From assembly GCA_043804925.1 (NCBI GenBank), contig JAZDIP010000023.1:1-64000 (forward strand): a stretch of DNA of 64,000 nt, written 5' to 3'. The notes under the pieces are model-generated. The model saw only the letters and a program-made list of their open reading frames with translations, had not been told where the DNA came from and made no database searches. Made by a program: the position numbers and the translations under genes. Positions 1 to 7,065 of this stretch are shown here, piece after piece (the first letter of the stretch is position 1; every line of letters starts with the position of its first letter). This stretch comes from ChocPot-Mid sp043804925 (GTDB lineage Bacteria > Bacteroidota > Ignavibacteria > Kapaibacteriales > UBA2268).

Positions 1-13
1 CAAAATATAGAAT

Positions 14-1348
14 ATGAATATAATAAAAATAGGCGGTGCGGTTTTAAAGTCTCAAAGCGGTTTTGAGGCAATGATAGATATTTTGAAAAAGTATACGGAA
101 AGACCATTACTTATTGTCATATCCGCTTTTTCGAAAGCAACAAGAGACCTTGCTAAAGCAGCAAAACTTGCTGAAGCTGGCAATGAAAAAGAAGCTATGG
201 CAATTCTCGAGAAAGTAATTGACGAGCATTTGAACTACGCCCGAATTCTTTTAAAAAACAAGGATACTTTGGAAAGTCTTATTCTTTTATTCGAATCATC
301 GAAGCAAAGATTAAGCGAATTTATTAAGGGATTATCCATTACAGGTGAACTAACTGCTCGAACTTTGGATGCAGTATTAAGCTTTGGTGAGTTTTTTGCT
401 TTGCATACTGTTAATCATTATCTTCAGGAACAGGGCTTTGAGCTTTACTGTGTGGATTCTACTTCCTTGATTGTAAGCGATGATAATTACGGTAATGCAA
501 AACCACTGCTGAAAGAAACTGCAAAACAGGTTAAAGAGAAATTAATTCCAAAACTCGAGGAAAATTCTATAGTGCTTACTCAAGGTTTCGTTGCGAAAAA
601 CCGAATGGGTGAAATTACGACTATGGGTATCGAAAGTTCAAACCTGACAGCTTCGTTATATGCAGAAATCTTATGTGCAAAATCCATTACTTTTTGGACT
701 GATGTTCCGGGTTTGAGAACTGCCGACCCAAAGATTGTTGAGCAGACATTTCCAATACCGGCATTAAACTACTCTGATGCATACAAAGCCGCAACAAACG
801 GTTTGAAGCTCATTCATCCGAAAATGTTAGAGTATGTTTCAAGTCAAAATATCAGCTTGATATATAAATCAGCGTTTGAGCCGGATAATGCCAAAACTGT
901 AATTTCAGCAGAGAATAATGAACCAAACAAGCCAATGATAATTTCCCGTGAAGATTTGATGTTTTCCGAAATACCTTTGACAAGCGACAAATCAAAAGAG
1001 GAAGCAGATTCGCTTATCAACAAGCTGTTGAGAGAAAGTTCGGATATTATAAAACATTCCGTATTCCCGGAATCAATAAGAATTATTTATAAAAAAAGCA
1101 GTTCTCTGGAAAAAAAGCTTAGCAGGAATTTCAGTATGATTAGCACATTGCATTGCTCTTTGGTTACGGTACTTAACACAGGACATATAAGACATAAATT
1201 TGTCAACAACAAAATTCTGGACAAGTACAGCGAAAAGATTATTAATTTTGATTGCAGTGCAGATTCAATCCGCATGATAGTATTGCCTGAAATCACAAAC
1301 GAAATAGTGAAGGAGTTGCACGAGTTTATTTTTGAAAAGATAAAATAA
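14..1348 (+). CDS. aspartate kinase (divergent)
   Basis: Amino-acid kinase fold enzyme of 444 aa, predicted to phosphorylate aspartate in the first step of the Lys/Thr/Met pathway. Seen: the N-terminal KIGG phosphate-binding motif (res 5-8), VISAFSKAT (res 35-43), SFGE (res 123-126) and the nucleotide-side motif TDVPGL..TADPK (res 229-240). The usual GRGGSD substrate/ATP segment reads GIESSN (res 205-210), so the conserved acidic residue is Asn. The C-terminal third, where ACT domains would lie, is poorly recognisable. The ATG at 14 lies very close to the window edge. Family is fairly sure; full catalytic competence and feedback regulation are not. Confidence 0.82.
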   Translation: MNIIKIGGAVLKSQSGFEAMIDILKKYTERPLLIVISAFSKATRDLAKAAKLAEAGNEKEAMAILEKVIDEHLNYARILLKNKDTLESLILLFESSKQRLSEFIKGLSITGELTARTLDAVLSFGEFFALHTVNHYLQEQGFELYCVDSTSLIVSDDNYGNAKPLLKETAKQVKEKLIPKLEENSIVLTQGFVAKNRMGEITTMGIESSNLTASLYAEILCAKSITFWTDVPGLRTADPKIVEQTFPIPALNYSDAYKAATNGLKLIHPKMLEYVSSQNISLIYKSAFEPDNAKTVISAENNEPNKPMIISREDLMFSEIPLTSDKSKEEADSLINKLLRESSDIIKHSVFPESIRIIYKKSSSLEKKLSRNFSMISTLHCSLVTVLNTGHIRHKFVNNKILDKYSEKIINFDCSADSIRMIVLPEITNEIVKELHEFIFEKIK

Positions 1349-1361
1349 TTTAAAAAATGTC

Positions 1362-1399
1362 TTTTTTTGAGACGTTTTGGCTGTTGATGTGTCTTTATA
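1362..1399 (+). promoter_or_regulatory. 38-nt element shared upstream of T9SS genes, copy 1
   Basis: A T-run followed by GACGTTTTGGCTGTTGATGT and then GTCTTTATA, ending 19 nt before the ATG at 1419. It matches 3161-3198 with one mismatch and a diverged copy at 40952-40989 on the minus strand. All three sit just upstream of proteins with the same repeat-bearing T9SS tail. It could be a promoter or leader, or the edge of a duplicated cassette. Confidence 0.6.
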
Positions 1400-1418
1400 G
1401 TAAAAAAGGATTGCAGAA

Positions 1419-2300
1419 ATGAAAAAAGTAATACATATTTGTCAAGTTTTATTTCTCATAGGAATAATTTCCTTCTTGTTTTCTTCAAATGCAAAAGGTC
1501 AAACTTATCAAGATTCTTGCTTCCGATTAATATGGGAAGATAATCATGCAATAGAGTATTACAATCCCGACTCTGTAATGTATGATTCCTGCAAATGCGG
1601 AATGGATATATTTGAATTTTCAAAGGAATATAAAAGATGGCCAAAAGAATATTTTTATGCTAAGCAATGGTTTTGGTTTAATATACCAAATGGTTCTTTG
1701 GATATGCCTCAAGCCCCAAGCGATACTACGATTATAAAAAATTGGACAGATATAAGTTCATCTTATACAAATTTGAGAAATGATTTTGAAAGTTTAGAGA
1801 ATACGTATGGTAATTTCATACTAAGAAAATTATATCCAGAAGATGTTGATACTTTAACAGCAACTAAAGTCTGGCTAATAAAATTTGATAATTACGTTAA
1901 TATAGACAGTGTCGAAACCTTTTTAAAAATTTTTAATGATGTCGATGAACTATATCCTCCTTACTATGTGGCTGATTATGCGATATTAATAACTTCAGCT
2001 TCTCAACCATCACAAATCAATGACTCTTTTTTGATTTATCCAAATCCCGCAAGCGATTATATTGAAATATTGGCAGACAGCAGACGGCAGACAGCAGACG
2101 GGAAAAAACAATGGGATATTCAGATATATAATGTTTATGGAGAGTGTTTATCAAACCTCACCCCGACCTCTTACACACCCCTAACCCCTCTCGAGAGGGG
2201 AATGGAAAATGGAGTAAGAATTGATGTTTCCGGTTTTCCAAATGGAATATATTTCCTTCGCATCGGAAATGAAATTCAAAAATTTGTGGTTTTGAGGTAA
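1419..2300 (+). CDS. T9SS-sorted secreted protein, unknown function
   Basis: A 293-aa protein with a signal peptide (res ~1-27, ending near AKGQ), an unrecognised central region of about 180 residues, and a C-terminal type A sorting domain beginning IYPNPASDYIEI and ending GIYFLRIGNEIQKFVVLR. The domain directs export through the outer-membrane type IX system, usually with cleavage of the tail. The body is paralogous to the protein at 3233-4075: both have C-x-L-I near the mature N-terminus, a PDSV motif and FDNYxxIDSV. Two repeat-derived inserts interrupt the sorting domain (SRRQTADGKKQ and TPTSYTPLTPLERGMENG). Function of the body is unknown. Confidence 0.85.
   Translation: MKKVIHICQVLFLIGIISFLFSSNAKGQTYQDSCFRLIWEDNHAIEYYNPDSVMYDSCKCGMDIFEFSKEYKRWPKEYFYAKQWFWFNIPNGSLDMPQAPSDTTIIKNWTDISSSYTNLRNDFESLENTYGNFILRKLYPEDVDTLTATKVWLIKFDNYVNIDSVETFLKIFNDVDELYPPYYVADYAILITSASQPSQINDSFLIYPNPASDYIEILADSRRQTADGKKQWDIQIYNVYGECLSNLTPTSYTPLTPLERGMENGVRIDVSGFPNGIYFLRIGNEIQKFVVLR
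2073..2100 (+). repeat. CAGACGG/CAGACAG short tandem repeat inside CDS, copy 1
   Basis: Imperfect 7-nt tandem GCAGACG/GCAGACA units encoding SRRQTAD in a loop between two strands of the sorting domain. Nearly identical sequence recurs at 3851-3875 in the paralogue. Confidence 0.7.
2154..2212 (+). repeat. dispersed palindromic repeat inside T9SS domain, copy 1
   Basis: Contains the perfect palindrome CCCCTCTCGAGAGGGG at 2185-2200, flanked by CCCGACCTCTTACACACC on the left and AATGGAAAATGG on the right. It is read in frame as TPTSYTPLTPLERGMENG. Close copies lie at 3930-3987 (plus) and about 38856-38915 (minus), always at the same point of the sorting domain. Confidence 0.85.
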
Positions 2301-2629
2301 AAAGCAAAATTGTCTGAACTGTGATTTTTGTGATTAATATGATTTATCTGATTGTATTACTTTGCGGAACATTGCGAAAACTCTGCGTCACTTTGCGGTT
2401 AAATTCTTCATCTTTTTTATTTTCACGCTAAGTTCGCCAGGAAAGCCAAGACGCAAAGTTGTTTTTGTCTCGTAATTCGTAATTGTTAATTCGTAATTGT
2501 TTAAGCAACTCTTTTCTTCAATCTCATTTCTATTCATTTCGTTTTTCTTTGCTTATAAACTAAATAATTCGTAAGTTTAAATGATTACAGTCATTAGCAA
2601 ATAAAACTTATATGATTTGATGAAAATGA
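2301..2629. repeat. non-coding spacer with degenerate short repeats
   Basis: No gene seen. It holds a TTTGCGG / CTCTGCGTCACTTTGCGG stretch (about 2362-2402), a related GACGCAAAG segment (about 2448-2460), and short direct repeats TTCGTAATT/GTTAATTCGTAATTG (about 2471-2502). Similar low-complexity families occur at 4080-4232, 56941-57000 and 62850-62952. Confidence 0.6.
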
Positions 2630-2908
2630 ATGGAAAATTTTGAATGGCATAAAGAAAAAGCAGATTTGAATATTAAAAAACATAATGTGAGTTTTGAAGA
2701 ATCATTAACTGTTTTTGATGACCCATTAGGTATTTATAAACCAGATGATGAGCATTCAATTAGTGAAGAAAGAGGATATTTAATAGGGAATTCTTATAAA
2801 AATAGATTGCTTGTAGTATCGTTTACTGAAAGAAATAATAAAATAAGAATTATCACAGCAAGATTAGCAACAAAAAATGAGAGAAAATATTATGAAAACC
2901 AAAGTTAA
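2630..2908 (+). CDS. brnT: BrnT-family toxin (predicted RNase)
   Basis: A 92-aa protein with the family landmarks in order: FEWHKEKADLN near the N-terminus, KHNVSFEES (res 17-25), VFDDP (res 28-32), a basic/hydrophobic core LLVVSFTER (res 60-68), IRIITAR (res 72-78) and ERKYYE (res 84-89). BrnT proteins are small ribonuclease toxins with a RelE-like fold, neutralised by a partner encoded just downstream. Here the downstream reading frame overlaps by 17 nt from its likely ATG at 2892, the normal toxin-first order. No target can be read from sequence. Confidence 0.85.
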   Translation: MENFEWHKEKADLNIKKHNVSFEESLTVFDDPLGIYKPDDEHSISEERGYLIGNSYKNRLLVVSFTERNNKIRIITARLATKNERKYYENQS

Positions 2909-3119
2909 AATTCTTGAATCAACTTGTGATTATCTTGATGAAGATATTCCTGATGAAATTGATTTTTCTGATGGAAAACCTAATCCTTATGCAAAACACA
3001 ATTCCATTCAAGTAGAATTAGCACCTGATGTAGCACAGGTATTTACTAGTTCTGAAAAGGTTAATAACGCATTAAGATTAATTATGCAGTCTGCCAGAAG
3101 CATTCAGGCAATGCTTTAA
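2892..3119 (+). CDS. putative antitoxin of the BrnT pair
   Basis: A 75-aa protein from the ATG at 2892. That start is preferred over 2877 because a GAGAGA stretch lies just upstream. Seen: the DEIDFSDGKPNPYAKH block (res ~18-33), typical of small antitoxins that partner RelE/BrnT-like toxins, followed by VELAPDVAQVF and a helical C-terminus that could dimerise or bind DNA. It lacks the classic BrnA ribbon-helix-helix signature as far as I can tell by eye. The antitoxin role rests mainly on position and the KPNPYA motif. Such pairs usually autoregulate; no operator was identified. Confidence 0.65.
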   Translation: MKTKVKILESTCDYLDEDIPDEIDFSDGKPNPYAKHNSIQVELAPDVAQVFTSSEKVNNALRLIMQSARSIQAML

Positions 3120-3160
3120 AGGAGTGAATAACTAATAGTGAAAAGTGAATAATTTTTCCT

Positions 3161-3198
3161 TTTTTTTGAAACGTTTTGGCTGTTGATGTGTCTTTATA
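3161..3198 (+). promoter_or_regulatory. 38-nt element shared upstream of T9SS genes, copy 2
   Basis: Same element as 1362-1399 with one substitution (GAAACG for GAGACG), ending 34 nt before the ATG at 3233. It follows the antitoxin gene by about 40 nt. Confidence 0.6.
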
Positions 3199-3232
3199 AA
3201 AGATAAGATTACAATTATTTTATGAGTTTATT

Positions 3233-4075
3233 ATGAAAATGAAAATACTTCTTATATCTTTGCTTTGTTTAGCACCAAAAGCTTTCTTGTTTTCTGTAGA
3301 AATCAATGATTCATGTTATAATCTGATAGGTAATTGGAAACAGTATGGATATGTTATATTTAATCCGGATTCTGTGTTATTAGACACTTGTCTTTGTTCT
3401 GATGTTCCATGGGACCAATGCCGTGAAAATTATGCTAAAAAATGGTACAGAGCTCTTTTCCCATACGGAGTATTTAATCTCCCTGAATATCCTTATGATA
3501 CTACTATTTATGTTACATGGGAAGATATGGATACAAATTTCAGTGAGATACATCAAAAATTTATTGATTTAGAAAAAATCTTTGGCAGTTATAAATTAAT
3601 TAAGGAGTTCCCTGATAGAGTAGATTCTTCACTTCCATCAAGGGTCTTTTTAATTGCTTTCGATAATTATAATAAGATTGACTCTGTTAATAATTTTATG
3701 CAAATGGATATTGAGCATTGGGTTTTTAAATATCAAAATCAAGTTTCTTGGATATATACAAGTATCAATGAAAATTGTGATAATACCAATTTAATTGGTG
3801 CAATTACACCCAATCCCGCAAGCGAATATATCGAAATAAATATAGGGGACAACAGCAGACGGCAGACAGCAGACGAGAAAAAACAATGGGATATTCAGAT
3901 ATATTATGTTTATGGTGTGTGTTTATCCAACCTCTCCCCGACCTCTTACACACCCCTAACCCCTCTCGAGAGGGGAATGGAAAATGGAGTAAGAATTGAT
4001 GTTTCCGGTTTTCCTGATGGAATTTATTTCATCCGCATAGGAAATGAAATTCAAAAATTTGTGGTTTTGAGGTAG
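3233..4075 (+). CDS. T9SS-sorted secreted protein, paralogue of 1419-2300
   Basis: A 280-aa protein with a signal peptide (res ~1-20) and a body sharing the C-x-L-I, NPDSV, DTTI..TWED and FDNYNKIDSV features of the upstream paralogue. The C-terminal sorting domain starts at TPNPASEYIEI and ends FIRIGNEIQKFVVLR. As in the paralogue, two inserts made of dispersed repeats lie in sorting-domain loops (SRRQTADEKKQ and SPTSYTPLTPLERGMENG). The pair probably arose by local duplication, with the toxin-antitoxin genes now between them. Function of the secreted body is unknown. Confidence 0.85.
   Translation: MKMKILLISLLCLAPKAFLFSVEINDSCYNLIGNWKQYGYVIFNPDSVLLDTCLCSDVPWDQCRENYAKKWYRALFPYGVFNLPEYPYDTTIYVTWEDMDTNFSEIHQKFIDLEKIFGSYKLIKEFPDRVDSSLPSRVFLIAFDNYNKIDSVNNFMQMDIEHWVFKYQNQVSWIYTSINENCDNTNLIGAITPNPASEYIEINIGDNSRRQTADEKKQWDIQIYYVYGVCLSNLSPTSYTPLTPLERGMENGVRIDVSGFPDGIYFIRIGNEIQKFVVLR
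3851..3875 (+). repeat. CAGACGG/CAGACAG short tandem repeat inside CDS, copy 2
   Basis: Same GCAGACG/GCAGACA tandem as 2073-2100, encoding SRRQTAD in the first loop of the sorting domain. Confidence 0.7.
3930..3987 (+). repeat. dispersed palindromic repeat inside T9SS domain, copy 2
   Basis: Perfect palindrome CCCCTCTCGAGAGGGG at 3960-3975 with the same flanks as copy 1, read in frame as SPTSYTPLTPLERGMENG. Confidence 0.85.
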
Positions 4076-4240
4076 AAAATCTCTGTGAATCTCTGTGTAA
4101 CTGCCTTCCGTTTTACGTTTCACGTTTCTCAGTTTCACGTTTCGCTATTTTCTCTGTGAAACTCTGTGCACCCTCCGTGTATCTCTGTGTAACTGTCTTC
4201 CATTCTACATTCTACATTCTGCATTTTACATTTTTATGCT
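4076..4240. repeat. spacer built of three short-repeat families
   Basis: CTCTGTGAA/CTCTGTGTAACT units at 4080-4101 and 4151-4195, GTTTCACGTTTC units at 4111-4146, and CATTCTA units at 4201-4232. No gene. The GTTTC family recurs at 56965-57000, and the CTCTGTG family has relatives at 2362-2402 and 62850-62952. The spacer lies between converging genes. Confidence 0.65.
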
Positions 4241-4271
4241 TCACGAAAAACTAAGAACTAATGACTATTGA

Positions 4272-5162
4272 CTACAGACTGAACCTCTCCTGTATCTTCT
4301 CCCGAACAAGTTCCATGTACCATTGCGGAGTGCTTGTAGCTCCCGTTATGCCTATGCTTTGAGCATCCTTAAGCCAATCGAAATTAATTTCGCTGTGGTC
4401 TTCGATGAAATATACTTTGTCATTTACTGTTTGGCAAACGTGGAATAAACTTTTTCCGTTGGAGGAGTTTTTGCCTGCAACGAAAAGAACAACATCGTTT
4501 TGCCTGGAAAATTCCTTTAAGTTGTCCTCCCTGCCGTAAACAAAATGACAGATTGTATCCTTTGCTAAAAATTGTTCCTTCAATTCACCCTCGTCAATTA
4601 GCTCGCTGACCCTTTTTTCAATAGCTTCTTTGATTTGGTAAAATGTTGGCTTATCCATCGTTGTCTGGCTGAAAAGAATGGTTTTTTTGCTGAAATCTAT
4701 TTTTGATAAAGATTCCTCGACACTTTTAATTACAACAACATCACCATTGCAAACACCCTTTAGACCTATGACTTCAGCATGTTCATCTTTTCCAAAAACA
4801 ACAATCTGCCAACCGTCCTGATGATGTTTTTTAATTCGCTTTTGCAAAGCAGTAACAAGCGGGCAGGTGGCATCAATAATCTGAATACCCAATTCTTTTG
4901 CCAACTCATAAGTTTCAGGCGGTTCGCCGTGAGCCCTGATGATTACCTTAGCTCCATTGTTTGCAATTGCTTTAAAATCATCTCTCGTGATACTTTTCAA
5001 GCCGATATTTTCGAGCCGTTCGGCTTCTTTTGGGTTGTGAATAATTTGTCCAAGAACATGAGTATTCTTATTATCTGCTTCTTCCAAACTTTTTTCGGCT
5101 ATTTCTATTGTTCTGACAACGCCCCAGCAAAAACCGGCATTGTGATCTATATTTATTTGCAT
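4272..5162 (-). CDS. ispH: 4-hydroxy-3-methylbut-2-enyl diphosphate reductase
   Basis: The last enzyme of the MEP isoprenoid pathway, converting HMBPP to IPP and DMAPP with a [4Fe-4S] cluster. The three cluster cysteines are present: C12 (GFCWGV), C100 (DATCP) and C205 (DTICHFVYGRED). The catalytic-loop motif KDEHAEVIG (res 125-133) and SSNGKS..H substrate motif are also present. At 296 aa it is normal length. The third-Cys motif lacks the enterobacterial TNRQ and follows the Bacteroidota style. Its ATG abuts the cmk stop codon directly, so it is the last gene of the minus-strand ssb-HAD-cmk-ispH unit. Confidence 0.95.
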   Translation of the reverse strand: MQINIDHNAGFCWGVVRTIEIAEKSLEEADNKNTHVLGQIIHNPKEAERLENIGLKSITRDDFKAIANNGAKVIIRAHGEPPETYELAKELGIQIIDATCPLVTALQKRIKKHHQDGWQIVVFGKDEHAEVIGLKGVCNGDVVVIKSVEESLSKIDFSKKTILFSQTTMDKPTFYQIKEAIEKRVSELIDEGELKEQFLAKDTICHFVYGREDNLKEFSRQNDVVLFVAGKNSSNGKSLFHVCQTVNDKVYFIEDHSEINFDWLKDAQSIGITGATSTPQWYMELVREKIQERFSL

Positions 5163-5834
5163 TTATTTTCCAATCAATTTTTGAGCAAAATCTATAATCA
5201 AATCACATTGTTGTTGAATAGTAATGTTGGATGTATCTATTTCGACAGCATCATCTGCCTTTCTTAAAGGACTGTTTGCACGACTGCTGTCATAGTTGTC
5301 ACGGTCAATAATCTGCTTTTTGATTTCCTCGACCGATTGTTCAATTCCCTTTTCTTTAAGCTCTTTTGTCCGACGAATTGCCCTGGCATTCTCATTTGCT
5401 ATTAAAAATATTTTCAGTTCAGCATCAGGGAAGACTACTGTTCCAATATCCCTGCCGTCGAGAACAACGGCACCTTGTTTTCCTAACTCCCTTTGCATTG
5501 CGACCAGCTTTTCACGAACACATCCGACAGCACTAACGGGACTGACATTTTTTGTTACTTCTGGAAAACGAATATCATCGCTAACATCTTCACCATTGAG
5601 AAAAGTTCTTTGTCCCGATGATGTGTTTTTTATTTCAATTGATATTTCGTTAATAAGTTTACAGAGATTTTCATCGGATAATTCTGCTCCCGAACGAATC
5701 CATGCAAGTGTAACTGCACGATACATTGCACCGGTATCAATATAAATATATCCCAATTTTTCTGCAACTATCTTAGCCGTGGTTGTTTTTCCGGAACCGG
5801 CAGGTCCGTCAATAGCAATTTTAATTTTTTTCAT
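5163..5834 (-). CDS. cmk: cytidylate kinase
   Basis: CMP/dCMP kinase of 223 aa. Walker A GPAGSGKTTTA (res 10-20), the CMP-binding segment IDTGAMYRA (res 33-41), DGRDIGTVVFPDA (res 126-138), and the lid region with RDNYDSSRANSPLRKADDA near the C-terminus are all present. It overlaps the upstream HAD gene as ATGA and abuts ispH downstream, so translation of the three is probably coupled. Confidence 0.95.
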   Translation of the reverse strand: MKKIKIAIDGPAGSGKTTTAKIVAEKLGYIYIDTGAMYRAVTLAWIRSGAELSDENLCKLINEISIEIKNTSSGQRTFLNGEDVSDDIRFPEVTKNVSPVSAVGCVREKLVAMQRELGKQGAVVLDGRDIGTVVFPDAELKIFLIANENARAIRRTKELKEKGIEQSVEEIKKQIIDRDNYDSSRANSPLRKADDAVEIDTSNITIQQQCDLIIDFAQKLIGK

Positions 5835-6541
5835 CTTATTCTTAAAAGTTTATTAATTGTGCTGAGAGTCTTTTCAATATTTGCAAAGTTATCCAGAATT
5901 GCATCCGGTTGATGTACCGCAAGTTCGTCAGCACTAAAATTTCCTGTAGCGACGGCTAATACCGGTAAATTATTTGATTTTGCACATTCAATATCACGAT
6001 GAGAATCGCCAATAACCAGTGTATTCATTGCTGAAAATGCATTATGTCCTATATATTCATTAGCTCTACTGATTGCCAACGGAGGTAATTGATTTCTGTC
6101 TTCATGGTCAGAACCGAAGGCACCAAAAGGAAAATATTGAGCTAAATCGAATGCTTGAAGTTTGATGTATGCATTATCAACAAAATTTCCTGTTTGCAAG
6201 CCAAGATAAATGTGGGAATTTGAATTCAGGATTGTTATTAAATACTTTGCTTTTGGGAGAAGTTGTATATACTCAGGAGTACAATATTGTTTGAAATCAT
6301 TACAAATGGTTGACCAAACAATAGGTAATTTTGAGAATAATTCATCATTATCGAGTTGAATCTTTTTTGCAATGTCTTTAAGAATCTGCAAATCGGTCAT
6401 ACCGGAAAAGTCAGGCATAACAGACAAAGGAACGTCCTTTCCGAAAACTTCCTTAAGCATTTTGGCAAATATTTCACGCGAATTATATTGCTTGAACTTA
6501 AGTATTGTTCCGTCAATATCGAACAGAATCAGATATTTCAT
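5831..6541 (-). CDS. HAD-superfamily phosphatase (phosphoglycolate phosphatase-like)
   Basis: A 236-aa haloacid dehalogenase-type hydrolase. Motif I is FDIDGTIL (res 7-14, nucleophile D8 and acid D10). Motif II is the LQTGN segment in the middle, and motif IV is GDSHRDIECAK near the C-terminus. The helical cap between motifs I and II suggests a C1-cap enzyme acting on a small phosphorylated metabolite; the substrate cannot be read. It starts 12 nt downstream of ssb and overlaps cmk by 4 nt. Confidence 0.85.
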   Translation of the reverse strand: MKYLILFDIDGTILKFKQYNSREIFAKMLKEVFGKDVPLSVMPDFSGMTDLQILKDIAKKIQLDNDELFSKLPIVWSTICNDFKQYCTPEYIQLLPKAKYLITILNSNSHIYLGLQTGNFVDNAYIKLQAFDLAQYFPFGAFGSDHEDRNQLPPLAISRANEYIGHNAFSAMNTLVIGDSHRDIECAKSNNLPVLAVATGNFSADELAVHQPDAILDNFANIEKTLSTINKLLRIR

Positions 6542-6553
6542 ATTTAATGAATA

Positions 6554-7000
6554 TTAAAACGGAACATCGTCTTCGGGAACATCCTGAATATCCGGTTCTA
6601 ATGGAGCAACATTCGAAGTAACATTAGCCGAACTTCTCGATGATGATTCCGATGATGAGTGACCATCCTTTGGTGTTAGAAGAATTAATTCCCCGACTAT
6701 AATTTCAGTAGTGTATCTTGTGATTTTCTCCTTATCTTCATAACTCCTGCTTCTTAATTTTCCTTCAACATAAATTTTACTACCTTTTTTCAAGTAATCA
6801 TGAGCTATTTCAGCAAGACGTTCCCAGCAAATAAGCCGGTGCCATTCGGTTTGCTCAATTCTTTCACCTTGTTTATCCCTGTATGAAGAAGTTGTAGCTA
6901 AACTCAATGTAGCCACAGATTGCCCATTTGGTGTTGTTCTGAATTCCGGGTCTGCGCCCAAATTTCCGAGAAGTGTAACTCTGTTTAATGATTTTGCCAT
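6554..7000 (-). CDS. ssb: single-stranded DNA-binding protein
   Basis: A 148-aa protein with an N-terminal OB fold (res ~4-108; RVTLLGNLGADPEFR, TEWHRLICWERLAE and KGSKIYVEGKLRSRSY). A Ser/Asn-rich linker follows, then an acidic tip ending DVPEDDVPF that recruits replication and repair partners. The length is typical of Bacteroidota SSB. It heads the minus-strand run ssb-HAD-cmk-ispH. Confidence 0.95.
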   Translation of the reverse strand: MAKSLNRVTLLGNLGADPEFRTTPNGQSVATLSLATTSSYRDKQGERIEQTEWHRLICWERLAEIAHDYLKKGSKIYVEGKLRSRSYEDKEKITRYTTEIIVGELILLTPKDGHSSSESSSRSSANVTSNVAPLEPDIQDVPEDDVPF

Positions 7001-7065
7001 ATTATCCTCAAATTATTAATATTTCAAAACTTAAACTTATTAAAATTTCTTATTTATTCAAAGCA

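Noticed and set aside
2154..2212. Insertion sequence or transposase remnant around the CTCGAG palindromes
   Set aside because: No transposase frame, target duplications or long terminal inverted repeats seen; it is a short passive repeat.
4779..5267. 162-codon plus-strand frame opposite ispH/cmk
   Set aside because: Lies wholly antisense to two certain genes with intact motifs; no domain and no ribosome site.
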